Origin: Mycolicibacterium pyrenivorans
GTDB lineage: Bacteria > Actinomycetota > Actinomycetes > Mycobacteriales > Mycobacteriaceae
Assembly: GCF_025821625.1 (NCBI RefSeq)
Contig: NZ_JACKSH010000092.1
Span: 17,585 to 81,584 of the forward strand
Length of the DNA: 64,000 bases
Reading direction: 5' to 3'
The first letter of the stretch is position 1. Each line of letters opens with the position of its first letter. Shown here in pieces: positions 10,141 to 19,908 of the stretch. The notes beneath the pieces were generated by a model, which saw only the letters and a program-made list of their open reading frames with translations, was not told where the DNA came from and ran no database searches. A program made the position numbers and the translations under genes.

Positions 10141-10890
10141 TCAGCGCGAGGGTTGTGGTGGGTGTGCTGCGGCGTCGGTGTCGAAGCACTCGCCGAGGAA
10201 GAATTCGAGCGATGTCCAGGCGCGCCGGGCCGCGGATTCGCTGTACACGATGCCGCGTGCCGGATCGTCGGCCCACGGTGCCATGAATGCGTGCATCGTG
10301 TTGCCGTACGCGTGCAGCTGCCAGTCGATGCCTCGTCCCGAGAACTCCCGGCCCAGCGCGACGACGTCTTCGGGTGGTGCGTACGGATCGTCCCAACCGT
10401 GGAACACCACCACCTTGGCGGTCACGTCGCCGTCGTGGTCGGGCGGGGCGGTGAGCAGCCCGTGGAAACTGGCGACGCCGGCCAGGGGGTGCCCGGCCCG
10501 AGCGAGATCGAGCACGCACAGGCCCCCGAAGCAGAACCCGATCGCGGCGACACGGGAGGCGTCGACCTGCGGTGCGGCGGTCAGGGCGTTGAGCACCGCG
10601 GTGAGGCGTCCGGCGAGCGCGGCGCGGTCGGCGACAAACCCGGTCATCGCGGCGGTGGTTGCCTCGATGCCGCCGCGGCTGGCGTCCTCGCCGAACAGGT
10701 CCACCGCGATCGCCTGGTAACCCCACTCCGTGAGCCGGGTCGCGAACTGCAGCTGCGCGTCGCTGCGGCCTTCCATCCCGTGGAAGATCAGCACGGTGGG
10801 CGCACGCTCCACGGTCTCGTCGTGAACAAGGACGGCGTCGAACTTCGCGCCGTCGATGTCGTGCCGCAGGGAAGTGGTCTGCACAGTCAC
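10141..10890 (-). CDS. Dienelactone hydrolase family protein
   Basis: About 249 residues of the alpha/beta-hydrolase dienelactone hydrolase family. The nucleophile elbow is GFCFGG with the catalytic cysteine typical of this family; the Asp is in FHGWDDPYAPPED and the His in GNTMHAFMAP. No signal peptide is seen, so a cytosolic esterase or lactonase is likely. The GTG at 10890 was chosen because similarity starts at VQTTSLRHDIDG; GTG at 10884 is an alternative, and upstream residues of the longer open frame are Arg-rich and dissimilar. It ends 51 bp from the start of the PE-PPE gene, on the same strand. The natural substrate cannot be inferred. Confidence 0.85.
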   Translation of the reverse strand: MTVQTTSLRHDIDGAKFDAVLVHDETVERAPTVLIFHGMEGRSDAQLQFATRLTEWGYQAIAVDLFGEDASRGGIEATTAAMTGFVADRAALAGRLTAVLNALTAAPQVDASRVAAIGFCFGGLCVLDLARAGHPLAGVASFHGLLTAPPDHDGDVTAKVVVFHGWDDPYAPPEDVVALGREFSGRGIDWQLHAYGNTMHAFMAPWADDPARGIVYSESAARRAWTSLEFFLGECFDTDAAAHPPQPSR

Positions 10891-11033
10891 GTCGCAGACA
10901 TTTCCACGGCTCAGCCGGCGGCGGGAGGTCCGTTCGCTGCGCGCATAACTGGCCTGTCGGGGGACCCGGCAGTGGGATTGAACCGAGTGCACCCCTGAGC
11001 CGTGTCCTCGACAACACCGTCGAAAGGGGCGCG

Positions 11034-12224
11034 ATGATGCGACGAGGCAACCCGCGTTCAGGCGTCGCACGAAGGGGGATCGCCGTCGCCGCCGTCGCCG
11101 CGATCGCCGCAGTTCCTCTTGCTCCGGCAGCTCAGGCGCAGTCAGCACCGACCGCGACGGCGGAGGTCCGGCTGGCGGCCGCGGCGGTTCCACCCGGGGG
11201 GCTCGTCACCAGTTTCCTGGGCAATCAGGTCGTCTACTGCTCGATCATCTGCCCGCTGATCGTCGAGACCGCCGCGACGGCGTTCGTCACGACGTTCCAG
11301 ACACCCGGCACCCTCCTCACCGCCCTGCAGTCCGGCGACCTGTGGACGGCGCTCGGCGTCACGGCGGCATCGGTGACCGGGCCCACGAACGCCGCGGCGC
11401 AGGCGGCCATCGTCGCCGACGGCACGTTGGTGGCGCCAAGGGCGTTGAACGCGTTCGAAGTCGGTGTGGTCGGCCTGCTCAACGTCTTGCCTGCCGCCGC
11501 CGACGGGCTGCCGGGCGTCCTGGAGGCCATCCAGACGGCGCGCCAAGACACGTATACGGCACTCAACCTGCCCATCGTGCCCAACCCAACGCCAACGGCG
11601 GTGCCGCGAGGGGTGCTGCAGGTCGTGGTGGTGGAGGCCATCAATGTGGTGGCGGCGATCATCTTCCCGGCCTTCAACCACGTTCTGTCCGCCGTTTTCG
11701 AAACCCCCGATGCCATGGCGCAGGAACTGGCGGCGACCGGCGATCCGGTGCGGGCCCTCGCCGCGGGCGTCGACACCTTGTCCGGGCGCCTGGCCGCAGC
11801 GGTCACGGCCGTCGCCGACTCGGTCGTCGTCGCACGGAGCAACATCCGCGCGGCCATCGAAGAGTCCCGTCCTGTGAACGAGACCGGCCAGATGGACCCC
11901 ACGCCACGGGACGCATCGATCGACGACGCCGCCGAGTCGACGGACGACGCCACGGCGGACGGCGCCGCGACGACCAGTGGGGACAACGCCGAGTCGCGGG
12001 GTGCCCATGGACTGCGCGACCGCGGTGACCGGTCGGACAGCTCACGTGAGGGCGTGGACCCACCGGAGGCGGACACCGACGCCGAGGAAGCCACGGATGC
12101 GTCTCGGACGGAGTCATCTCGCGCAGAAGTGGACGACGAAACCGGCGGGCGGCCTGACGGGGCGCAACGCGAGACACGCCAGCTGCGCCCCCGGCAGGGA
12201 TCGAACCTGCGACCAACCGCTTAG
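11034..12224 (+). CDS. Secreted hypothetical protein with acidic C-terminal tail
   Basis: A 396-residue protein I do not recognise as a characterised family. It starts with an Arg-rich n-region and a clear signal sequence ending AAQAQSAP (cleavage near residue 36). Residues 45-275 are Ala/Val/Leu-rich and amphipathic with two cysteines close together (YCSIICP). From about residue 285 the sequence becomes Asp/Glu/Ser/Thr/Arg-rich and disordered. The last ten codons, ending GSNLRPTA, are the antisense of tRNA-Arg, and the stop codon lies inside that tRNA gene. It is divergent from the dienelactone hydrolase gene with a 143-bp shared promoter region. Localisation to the cell envelope is inferred from the signal peptide only. 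Confidence 0.7.
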   Translation: MMRRGNPRSGVARRGIAVAAVAAIAAVPLAPAAQAQSAPTATAEVRLAAAAVPPGGLVTSFLGNQVVYCSIICPLIVETAATAFVTTFQTPGTLLTALQSGDLWTALGVTAASVTGPTNAAAQAAIVADGTLVAPRALNAFEVGVVGLLNVLPAAADGLPGVLEAIQTARQDTYTALNLPIVPNPTPTAVPRGVLQVVVVEAINVVAAIIFPAFNHVLSAVFETPDAMAQELAATGDPVRALAAGVDTLSGRLAAAVTAVADSVVVARSNIRAAIEESRPVNETGQMDPTPRDASIDDAAESTDDATADGAATTSGDNAESRGAHGLRDRGDRSDSSREGVDPPEADTDAEEATDASRTESSRAEVDDETGGRPDGAQRETRQLRPRQGSNLRPTA

Positions 12225-12258
12225 AAGGCGGCTGCTCTATCCGCTGAGCTACGGGGGC
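12186..12258 (-). tRNA. tRNA-Arg (anticodon UCU)
   Basis: Read on the minus strand the acceptor stem GCCCCCG pairs with CGGGGGC. The D-stem is GCTC/GAGC, the anticodon stem GCCGC/GCGGT encloses loop CTTCTAA (anticodon TCT, codon AGA), and the T-arm has the invariant TTCGATC. CCA is not encoded. The secreted-protein gene on the other strand runs 39 bases into it. Confidence 0.95.
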
Positions 12259-12358
12259 AGCGCCGAGGAGTGTATCGAATGCGGCGCATGTGACCGCTCA
12301 CCTCACACCGCTGCAAAACCCGCTCCGTGTCTCAGGGTCGCCGACTAGCGTGGGGCGC

Positions 12359-13837
12359 ATGAGCAACGCGCCGGAACTGGATGCGGCCGGACTCCCGGAG
12401 GAACTCAGTCCGCTCGACCAGATCCTGCACCGCGGCGAAGCCAATCCGCGCACCCGCTCGGGCATCATGACGCTCGAGCTTCTCGACACCACACCCGACT
12501 GGGACCTCTTCCGCAGGCGCTTCGACAACGCGTCGCGCAAGGTCTTGCGGCTCCGGCAGAAAGTCGTCACGCCGACCTTGCCGACCGCCGCGCCCCGCTG
12601 GGTGGTGGACCCCGACTTCAACCTCGACTTCCACCTCCGTCGGGTGCGCGTCCCGGAGCCGGGCACGCTGCGCCAGGTGATGGATATCGCCGAGGTCGCC
12701 GCGCAGTCACCGCTCGACATCTCCCGTCCGCTGTGGACGGCCACCCTCATCGAGGGCGTGGAGAACACCCAAGCGGCGCTGATGGTGCATCTCAGCCACG
12801 CCGTCACCGACGGTGTCGGCGGTGTCGAGATGTTCGCCAACTTGTATGACCTCGAGCGTGATCCGCCTCCGCAGGACCCGGCTCCGCTTCCCATCCCTTC
12901 CGACCTGTCGCCCAACGACCTGATGCGCCAAGGGATCACCAGACTTCCCGGCACCATCGCCGGCAGTGTGCGTGATGTCGTCTTCGGTGCGGCGCAGGCA
13001 ATGGGGCACGCGGTGCGCGACCCCGTCCACCGGCTCGGAAGCGTGATCGATTACGCGATGTCGGGCGCCCGGGTGATCGGTCCGGTCGCCGATCCGTCGC
13101 CGTTGCTGCGCCGCCGCAGCCTGTCCTCGCGCAGCGAGGCCATCGACATCGAGTTCGGCGATCTGCACCGGGCGGCGAAAGCTGCCGGGGGGTCGATCAA
13201 CGACGCCTATCTCGCCGGGGTATGCGGTGCGCTGCGGCTCTACCACCAGGCGAAGGGCGTGCCGGTCGACACGCTGCCGATGGCTGTCCCGGTGAACCTG
13301 CGCTCCGATGCAGATCCCGCGGGCGGCAACAGGTTCGCCGGTGTCAACCTCGCCGCGCCCATTGGCATGTCCGACCCCGAGGTCCGCATCAAGAACATCA
13401 GATCGCAGATGACGCGCAAGCGCGATGAGCGTGCCCTCGACATGGTGAGCGCGATCGCCCCCGTGGTGAGCCTGCTGCCCGACACCGTGCTGGAGACCAT
13501 GGCCGGGTCCATCGTGAACTCCGACGTCCAGGCCAGCAACGTGCCGGTGTATGCGGGCGACACCTTCATCGCCGGCGCGAAAGTGCTGCGGCAGTACGGC
13601 CTTGGGCCGCTGCCCGGCGTGGCGATGATGATCGTGCTGATCTCGCGGTCGGGCTACTGCACGATCACGTTGCGCTACGACAGGGCGTCGATCACCGACC
13701 CGGACCTGCTCGCGCAATGCCTGCTGGCCGGGTTCGACGAAGTCCTCGCCCTCGGCGGCGACGGTCGTGCCGTACCGGCGACGTTCGGCACCGCGGAATC
13801 CCATCCCTCCTCACGTAACGGAAGTGCCGCACCGTGA
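12359..13837 (+). CDS. WS/DGAT-family acyltransferase
   Basis: A 492-residue wax ester synthase/diacylglycerol acyltransferase-type enzyme, the family that makes triacylglycerol or wax esters from acyl-CoA in mycobacteria. It opens with ELSPLDQILHRGE (family PLDxxF-like start). The catalytic HHxxxDG motif appears as LSHAVTDGVGG near residue 145, so the first His is replaced by Ser while the second His and DG remain, a variation known in divergent members. The C-terminal half has SINDAYLAGVCGALR, PVNLRS and NVPVYAGDTFIAG, all characteristic. It overlaps plsC by 4 nt and so is translationally coupled to two glycerolipid acyltransferases, pointing to neutral lipid or phospholipid synthesis. It corresponds to Rv2484c in M. 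tuberculosis gene order. Confidence 0.92.
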   Translation: MSNAPELDAAGLPEELSPLDQILHRGEANPRTRSGIMTLELLDTTPDWDLFRRRFDNASRKVLRLRQKVVTPTLPTAAPRWVVDPDFNLDFHLRRVRVPEPGTLRQVMDIAEVAAQSPLDISRPLWTATLIEGVENTQAALMVHLSHAVTDGVGGVEMFANLYDLERDPPPQDPAPLPIPSDLSPNDLMRQGITRLPGTIAGSVRDVVFGAAQAMGHAVRDPVHRLGSVIDYAMSGARVIGPVADPSPLLRRRSLSSRSEAIDIEFGDLHRAAKAAGGSINDAYLAGVCGALRLYHQAKGVPVDTLPMAVPVNLRSDADPAGGNRFAGVNLAAPIGMSDPEVRIKNIRSQMTRKRDERALDMVSAIAPVVSLLPDTVLETMAGSIVNSDVQASNVPVYAGDTFIAGAKVLRQYGLGPLPGVAMMIVLISRSGYCTITLRYDRASITDPDLLAQCLLAGFDEVLALGGDGRAVPATFGTAESHPSSRNGSAAP

Positions 13838-15507
13838 CATCCCAGACATCCGCGACGTCCAGTAACGGCCAGATGCGTCTACCGGGTTCGGTCGCGGAAG
13901 TCCAGGCCAGCCCGCCCGGCCCCCAGGTCGGCGCGTTCTTCGACCTCGACGGCACCCTCGTCGCCGGCTTCACCGGCGTGGTCATGACCCAGGATCGGCT
14001 ACGGCGCCGCCAGATGTCGGTGGGTGAGTTCATCGGCATGGTGCAGGCCGGTCTCAACCACCAGCTGGGACGGTCGGAGTTCGAGGACCTCATCGGTAAG
14101 GGCGCGCGGATGCTGCGCGGCAACTCGGTCGACGACATCGACGAACTGGCCGAGCGGCTGTTCATGCAGAAGATCGTCAGCCGGATCTATCCAGAGATGC
14201 GTGAGCTCGTCCGCGCGCACATGGACCGAGGCCACACCGTCGTCCTCAGTTCGTCCGCGCTGACGGTGCAGGTCGAACCGGTGGCGCGATTCCTCGGTAT
14301 CGAGAACGTGCTGAGCAACAAGTTCGTCACCGATGTCGACGGGCTGATCACCGGTGAGGTGCAGCGGCCGGTCATCTGGGGCCCGGGCAAGGCCAGGGCG
14401 GTGCAGGAGTTCGCCGCCGCGAACAAGATCGACCTGGCGCAGAGCTACTTCTACGCCGACGGCGACGAGGACGTCGCACTGATGTACCTCGTCGGCAACC
14501 CGCGGCCGACGAACCCGGCCGGCAAGATGGCCGCCGTCGCCGCCAAGCGCGGCTGGCCGGTGTTGAGGTTCAGCAGCCGCAGCGGCAGCAGTCCGCTCTC
14601 GCAGTTGCGCACCGCCGCGGGCATCGCCTCGATGATGCCGATCGCCGCCGGCGCCGTCGGGGTCGGGCTGCTGACCCTCAACAAGCGCGCGGGCGTCAAC
14701 TTCTTCACGTCGATGTTCGGACGGACCCTGCTGAACACCATCGGCATCAACCTGCAGGTCCTCGGCAAGGAGAACCTGACTGCGCAGCGGCCCGCGGTGT
14801 TCATCTTCAATCACCGCAACCAGGCGGACCCGCTGATCGCCGGACGGTTGGTCAGCGACAACTTCACGTCGGTGGGAAAAAAGGAACTCGAGAACGATCC
14901 CATCGTCGGCACCATGGGCAGGATCATGGACGCCGCCTTCATCGACCGCGACGACCCGGTGAAAGCGGTCGAAGGCCTCAAGAAGGTCGAGGAGCTCGCC
15001 CGCAAGGGTCTGTCCATCCTCATCGCACCCGAGGGCACCCGGCTGGACACCACCGAGGTCGGCGACTTCAAGAAGGGCCCGTTCCGGATCGCGATGTCGG
15101 CGGGCATACCGATCGTGCCGATCGTGATCCGCAACGCCGAGGTGATCGCCGCGCGGGACTCCAGCACGTTCAACCCCGGCACCGTCGATGTCGTTGTCTA
15201 CCCGCCGATTCCGGTCGACGACTGGACCTACGACAACCTGGCGGAGCGCATCGCCGAGGTCCGCCAGCTCTATATCGACACGCTCAAGGACTGGCCGCAC
15301 GACGAGCTGCCGACCCCCGACATCTACAAGCACGCCACCGCGCCGGCGAAGACACCTGCCACCAAGAAGGCCGCCGCCAAGAAGACCGCCGCAAAGAAGA
15401 CCGCCGCAAAGAAGACCGCTGCCAAGAAGGCGGCGAAGAAGGCGCCGGTCAAGAAGACGGCCGCGACGACGGTGACCAAGCGCAGTGGCCCGAAGGGACG
15501 GCCATGA
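13834..15507 (+). CDS. plsC: HAD phosphatase / PlsC acyltransferase fusion with Lys-Ala tail
   Basis: A 557-residue fusion. Residues 30-250 form a HAD-IB hydrolase: motif [10 protein letters not shown], the SSS motif II region and motif [16 protein letters not shown]. Residues 285-500 form a 1-acylglycerol-3-phosphate acyltransferase with FNHRNQADP (the H-x4-D catalytic motif) and PEGTR. A hydrophobic stretch around residues 260-280 can anchor it in the membrane. The last 50 residues are repeated KKTAA-type units, like the tail of mycobacterial HupB. Known Rv2483c homologues combine the same two domains; PlsC makes phosphatidic acid and the HAD domain may dephosphorylate a related intermediate (inference). 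The GTG start at 13834 overlaps the previous stop by 4 nt, and its own stop overlaps plsB by 4 nt. Confidence 0.93.
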   Translation: MTSQTSATSSNGQMRLPGSVAEVQASPPGPQVGAFFDLDGTLVAGFTGVVMTQDRLRRRQMSVGEFIGMVQAGLNHQLGRSEFEDLIGKGARMLRGNSVDDIDELAERLFMQKIVSRIYPEMRELVRAHMDRGHTVVLSSSALTVQVEPVARFLGIENVLSNKFVTDVDGLITGEVQRPVIWGPGKARAVQEFAAANKIDLAQSYFYADGDEDVALMYLVGNPRPTNPAGKMAAVAAKRGWPVLRFSSRSGSSPLSQLRTAAGIASMMPIAAGAVGVGLLTLNKRAGVNFFTSMFGRTLLNTIGINLQVLGKENLTAQRPAVFIFNHRNQADPLIAGRLVSDNFTSVGKKELENDPIVGTMGRIMDAAFIDRDDPVKAVEGLKKVEELARKGLSILIAPEGTRLDTTEVGDFKKGPFRIAMSAGIPIVPIVIRNAEVIAARDSSTFNPGTVDVVVYPPIPVDDWTYDNLAERIAEVRQLYIDTLKDWPHDELPTPDIYKHATAPAKTPATKKAAAKKTAAKKTAAKKTAAKKAAKKAPVKKTAATTVTKRSGPKGRP

Positions 15508-17855
15508 AGCTCAGCATCGACGACATGGCGGCCTTCACCGCCACCGACGACACCCTCGTCCTGGCATCGGTGTCCTCACCGGCCGAGGAGGAACTGCTCA
15601 GCGACTGGCTGCAGCGGCAACGCCGCGAGCACCCCGACTCGAACATCGAGGTGCTCAAGCTGCCCGCCGACGACGACCCGCCACCCGGCGTGCTGGCCCG
15701 CCTGGTCGAGCTTCTCGAGGCCGACGAGGACCGCTCCGTGGTCCCGGTGCGGGTGTTCTGGGTCCCGGGTGGCCTGCCGACGCGATCCAAGGTGGTGGCG
15801 GTGGTGTCCGGGCGGGACACGTACTGCCCACCGCAGATGCTGCAGCGCCGCATCCTCAAGCGGGATCCCGCCCGTGCCCGTGTCGTCGCGGGCGAACCCG
15901 CGAAGGTGTCCGAGCTGCGTCAGCAGTGGAGTGATACCACCGTCGCCGAGAACCCAAGGGAATTCGCACGATTCGTCATCCGGCGGGCGATACTGGCGAT
16001 CGAGCGGGTCGAGCTGCGCCTGCTCGGGCCCGAGTACAAGTCACCTCGGCTGGTCAAGCCCGAGATGCTGGCTTCGGCGAGGTTCCGCGAAGGGCTGGAG
16101 AAGATCCCGGGCGCCACCGTCGAGAAGGCGGGGGAGATGCTCGACGAACTCGGCACCGGGTGGAGCCGCTTCTCCGTCGATCTCATCCCGTCGCTGGGCC
16201 GCGCGATCTTCAGCAGGGGGTTCGACCCCAACATCGACTACGACCGCCTCGAGGTCGAATCGATGCGCCACGCCCTGGAATCCCATCCGGCGGTGCTGTT
16301 GTTCTCCCACCGGTCCTACCTCGACGGCGCGATCGTGCCCGTGGCGATGCAGGAGAACCGACTGCCACCGGTGCACACCTTCGCTGGCATCAACCTGTCC
16401 TTCGGTGCGATGGGTCCACTGATGCGCCGGTCGGGTGTCATCTTCATCCGTCGCAAGCTCGACGACCCGCTGTACAAGTACGTGCTGCGCCAGTTCGTCG
16501 GCTACATCGTGGAGAAGCGCTTCAACCTCAGCTGGTCGATCGAAGGCACCCGGTCGCGCACCGGAAAGATGTTGCCCCCCAAGCTCGGTCTGCTCGCCTA
16601 CGTCGCCGACGCCTACCTGGACGGCCGCAGCGACGACATCCTGCTGCAGCCGGTGTCGATCAGCTTCGACCAATTGCACGAGACCGCGGAGTACGCGGCC
16701 TACGCCCGCGGCGGGGAGAAGACACCCGAGGGTCTGTCGTGGCTGTACAACTTCATCAAGGCCCAGGGGGAACGCAACTACGGCAAGATCTATGTGCGCT
16801 TCCCCGAGGCGGTCTCGATGCGCGAGTACCTGGGTGAGCCGCACGGCCCGATGACAACCGACGGCGACGCCAAACGTCTTGCGCTGCAGAAGATGGCGTT
16901 CGAGGTCGCGTGGCGGATCCTTCAGGTCACGCCGGTCAACGCGACGGCTCTGGTGTCGGCGTTGCTGCTCAGCACGCGGGGTGTTGCCCTCACGCTGGAT
17001 CAGCTGCACCACACGCTGCAGGACTCCCTGGACTACCTGGAGCGCAAGCAGACCCCGATGACCAACAGCGCCCTGCGGCTGCGCACTCCCGACGGCGTCC
17101 GCGCCGCGGTCGACGCGCTGTCGAACAGGCATCCGGTCACCCGGGTCGACGGCGGGAGCGAACCCGTCTGGTACATCGCGCCAGAGGACGAGCATCAAGC
17201 CGCGTTCTACCGCAATTCGCTGATCGACGCCTTCCTGGAGACGTCGTTGGTGGAACTCGCACTCGCTCACGCGTCACGCGCGGAATCCGATCGCCTCGAG
17301 GCGTTCTGGTCGCAGGTGACCAGGCTCCGCGACCTGCTGAAGTTCGATTTCTACTTCGCGGACTCCGCGGGCTTCCGCGAACACGTCGCCCAGGAGATGT
17401 CCTGGCATGCCAACTGGGAGGACGACGTCGCCGCCGGCGGCGAGCAGATCGACGCGCTGCTGCGGGCCAAACGACCCGCGATCGCCGGGCCGCTGCTTCG
17501 CCCGTTCTTCGAGGCGTACCGCATCGTGGCCGACGTGTTGATCGACGCACCCGCCGACATCTCGGAGAAGGATCTGACGAGCAAAGCGCTGGGATTGGGG
17601 CAGCAGTACGTCGCCCAGGGGGTGATCCACAGCACCGAGGCGGTGTCGGCGCTGCTGTTCACCACGGCCCGGCAGGTGGCCGCCGACCAGAACCTTCTGG
17701 AACCGGCAGCCGACCTGGCTACCCGGCGGCGAGCTTTCCGCGACGAGTTGCGCGGCATCCTCACCGACATGAACACGGTCGACAGCTACTCCCGTGACCA
17801 GTTCTTCGCCCGTGAGCGGAGCCGTCGGAAGTTGCGCAGCGAGCCTGCACAGTAG
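15504..17855 (+). CDS. plsB: Glycerol-3-phosphate acyltransferase
   Basis: A 783-residue PlsB-type enzyme catalysing the first acylation of glycerol-3-phosphate, feeding phospholipid and triacylglycerol synthesis at the inner membrane. The H-x4-D catalytic motif is SHRSYLDG around residue 272, followed by [14 protein letters not shown] and [10 protein letters not shown], the PlsB blocks II-III, then [11 protein letters not shown]. The length is close to other mycobacterial PlsB2 proteins. The ATG at 15504 forms an ATGA overlap with plsC, so the acyltransferases are translated as a coupled series: PlsB makes lysophosphatidate, PlsC makes phosphatidate and the WS/DGAT could make triacylglycerol. 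It corresponds to Rv2482c. Confidence 0.95.
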   Translation: MKLSIDDMAAFTATDDTLVLASVSSPAEEELLSDWLQRQRREHPDSNIEVLKLPADDDPPPGVLARLVELLEADEDRSVVPVRVFWVPGGLPTRSKVVAVVSGRDTYCPPQMLQRRILKRDPARARVVAGEPAKVSELRQQWSDTTVAENPREFARFVIRRAILAIERVELRLLGPEYKSPRLVKPEMLASARFREGLEKIPGATVEKAGEMLDELGTGWSRFSVDLIPSLGRAIFSRGFDPNIDYDRLEVESMRHALESHPAVLLFSHRSYLDGAIVPVAMQENRLPPVHTFAGINLSFGAMGPLMRRSGVIFIRRKLDDPLYKYVLRQFVGYIVEKRFNLSWSIEGTRSRTGKMLPPKLGLLAYVADAYLDGRSDDILLQPVSISFDQLHETAEYAAYARGGEKTPEGLSWLYNFIKAQGERNYGKIYVRFPEAVSMREYLGEPHGPMTTDGDAKRLALQKMAFEVAWRILQVTPVNATALVSALLLSTRGVALTLDQLHHTLQDSLDYLERKQTPMTNSALRLRTPDGVRAAVDALSNRHPVTRVDGGSEPVWYIAPEDEHQAAFYRNSLIDAFLETSLVELALAHASRAESDRLEAFWSQVTRLRDLLKFDFYFADSAGFREHVAQEMSWHANWEDDVAAGGEQIDALLRAKRPAIAGPLLRPFFEAYRIVADVLIDAPADISEKDLTSKALGLGQQYVAQGVIHSTEAVSALLFTTARQVAADQNLLEPAADLATRRRAFRDELRGILTDMNTVDSYSRDQFFARERSRRKLRSEPAQ

Positions 17856-17886
17856 GCCCACTGCGGCGAGGTCATACCCTGGGCGC

Positions 17887-19908
17887 ATGACTTCCCCCGG
17901 CCGCCTCGCCCCCTCCGGTGTGCGCAGCGTGCCGGTGTGGACGGTGCTGTCCGGGGTGGCGCTGCTGGCCGGGGTGGCGGCAGTGGCACTGTCCGCCCTG
18001 TCGGTGGCGGATGCACTGACCGCGACGGGGCTGCCCGATCCCGGTCCCGTCACCACCTACGGCCTGCCGTTCGTGAGGGCGGTAGGGGAGATCGCCGCGG
18101 TCACGGCCACCGGCTTCTTCCTGTTCGCGGCCTTCATGGTGCCGCCGCAGAGCAGCGGGGTGCTCGACGCCGGCGGCTACCGCGCCCTGCGCACGGCGAC
18201 GGTGGCCTCGGGGGTCTGGGCGGTCTGCGCGGCGCTGATGGTGCCGCTGACAGTGTCCGACGTCAGTGGTCAGCCGCTGTCGACACGACTGAGCCTGACC
18301 GACATCTGGGCGGTGGCCGGCCTCGTCGACATCGCGAGCGCGTGGCGCTGGACCGCGCTGTTCGCGGTCGCTGTGACGGTGGTGAGCGCTCCGGTGCTGC
18401 GGTGGTCGTGGACGCCGGTGCTGTTCGCGGGATCGCTGGTGACGCTGTTGCCGCTGGCCCTGACCGGGCACTCCGCGACCGGCGGTTCACACGACATCGC
18501 CACGAACAGCCTGCTCGTCCATCTCGTCGTCGGCGCGGTGTGGGCCGGTGGCCTACTGGCGCTGCTGGTCCACGCCCTCCGCGGTGCCGAACACGCGCAC
18601 CTGGCGGCGCGGCGGTTCTCGGCGGTCGCGCTCTGGTGTTTCGTGGCGATGGCGCTCAGCGGGGTCATCAACGCGCTGGTCCGGGTCAGCCCGGGTGAGC
18701 TGCTGAACAGCCGGTACGGCCTGCTGATCGTGGCGAAGGTGGCGGCGCTGGGAGTGCTCGGCTTCCTGGGGTGGCGGCAGCGCCGCCGGGGCGTGGCGGC
18801 ACTGCGGGACGATCCCGGCGGCCGCGGCCCGCTGATCCGGCTGGCGCTCGTCGAGGCGCTCGTCTTCGGTCTGACGTTCGGGGTGGCGGTCGCCCTGGGC
18901 CGGACGCCGCCCCCGCCGCCGCGCGACCTCAACCCGTCGATCCCCACCGTGGAGATCGGCTATGACCTCGCAGGGCCGCCCACGCTGGGCCGGGTGCTGT
19001 TCGACTGGCGCTTCGACCTGCTGTTCGGCACCGCGGCCATCGTGTTCGCGATCGTGTACCTGGTCGCCGTGCGCAAATTGAGGCGCCGCGGTGACGCGTG
19101 GCCGGTCGGCAGGATCGTGGCCTGGCTGCTCGGCTGCCTGGTGCTGCTGGTGGCGACGTCGTCGGGTATCGGCCGGTACATGCCCGCGATGTTCAGCATG
19201 CACATGGTCGCCCACATGCTGCTGTCGATGCTGGCGCCGATCCTGCTGGTGCTCGGCGCGCCGGTCACCCTGGCGTTGCGAGCCCTGCCGGCGGCCGGCC
19301 GCGGCGACCCGCCGGGCCCGCGGGAATGGCTGCTCGCCGCCCTGCATTCCCGGGTTTCTCGCGTGCTCACCAACCCCTTCGTCGCGACGGGCCTGTTCGT
19401 CGTCGGGTTCTACGGCCTGTACTTCGGCGGCATCTTCGACGCCGCCGTCGACAGCCACGGCGCCCACGTCGCGATGAACTTGCACTTCCTGCTCAGTGGC
19501 TACCTGTTCTACTGGGTCGTGATCGGGGTGGATCCGACGCCGCGGCCGATACCGCCGATCGCGAAGTTGGCGATGGTGTTCGCGTCGCTGCCGCTGCACG
19601 CGTTCTTCGGCGTGGTCCTGATGGGCACCAAGTCGGTGATCGGCGAGAGCTTCTACCGGTCCCTGCAGCTGGACTGGCACACCGACCTCCTCGGCGATCA
19701 GCGACTCGGGGGTGGGATCGCCTGGGCGGCAGGTGAAGTCCCGCTCGTCGTGGTCCTCATCGCGCTGTTCGTCCAGTGGCGCCGCAGCGATCAGCGCACC
19801 GCCAAGCGCCTCGACCGCGCGGCCGACCGTGACGACGACGCAGACCTTGCGGCCTACAACCGGATGCTGGCCGAACTGGCTCGCCGGGAATCGCAGCGCG
19901 GAGGCTAG
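17887..19908 (+). CDS. CopD/CtaG fusion integral membrane protein
   Basis: A 673-residue polytopic membrane protein. The first 340 residues are a CopD-like copper-resistance domain with about eight hydrophobic helices; the C-terminal 300 residues are a caa3-type CtaG domain, with the histidine-rich helix MHMVAHMLLSMLAP and MNLHFLLSGYLFYW. Families of both kinds handle copper for cytochrome oxidase assembly. Rv0102 of M. tuberculosis has the same architecture. The ATG at 17887 is 31 nt after plsB. Its TAG stop shares the palindrome CTAG with the stop of the convergent downstream gene. A role in copper delivery to the respiratory oxidase is inferred. Confidence 0.88.
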   Translation: MTSPGRLAPSGVRSVPVWTVLSGVALLAGVAAVALSALSVADALTATGLPDPGPVTTYGLPFVRAVGEIAAVTATGFFLFAAFMVPPQSSGVLDAGGYRALRTATVASGVWAVCAALMVPLTVSDVSGQPLSTRLSLTDIWAVAGLVDIASAWRWTALFAVAVTVVSAPVLRWSWTPVLFAGSLVTLLPLALTGHSATGGSHDIATNSLLVHLVVGAVWAGGLLALLVHALRGAEHAHLAARRFSAVALWCFVAMALSGVINALVRVSPGELLNSRYGLLIVAKVAALGVLGFLGWRQRRRGVAALRDDPGGRGPLIRLALVEALVFGLTFGVAVALGRTPPPPPRDLNPSIPTVEIGYDLAGPPTLGRVLFDWRFDLLFGTAAIVFAIVYLVAVRKLRRRGDAWPVGRIVAWLLGCLVLLVATSSGIGRYMPAMFSMHMVAHMLLSMLAPILLVLGAPVTLALRALPAAGRGDPPGPREWLLAALHSRVSRVLTNPFVATGLFVVGFYGLYFGGIFDAAVDSHGAHVAMNLHFLLSGYLFYWVVIGVDPTPRPIPPIAKLAMVFASLPLHAFFGVVLMGTKSVIGESFYRSLQLDWHTDLLGDQRLGGGIAWAAGEVPLVVVLIALFVQWRRSDQRTAKRLDRAADRDDDADLAAYNRMLAELARRESQRGG

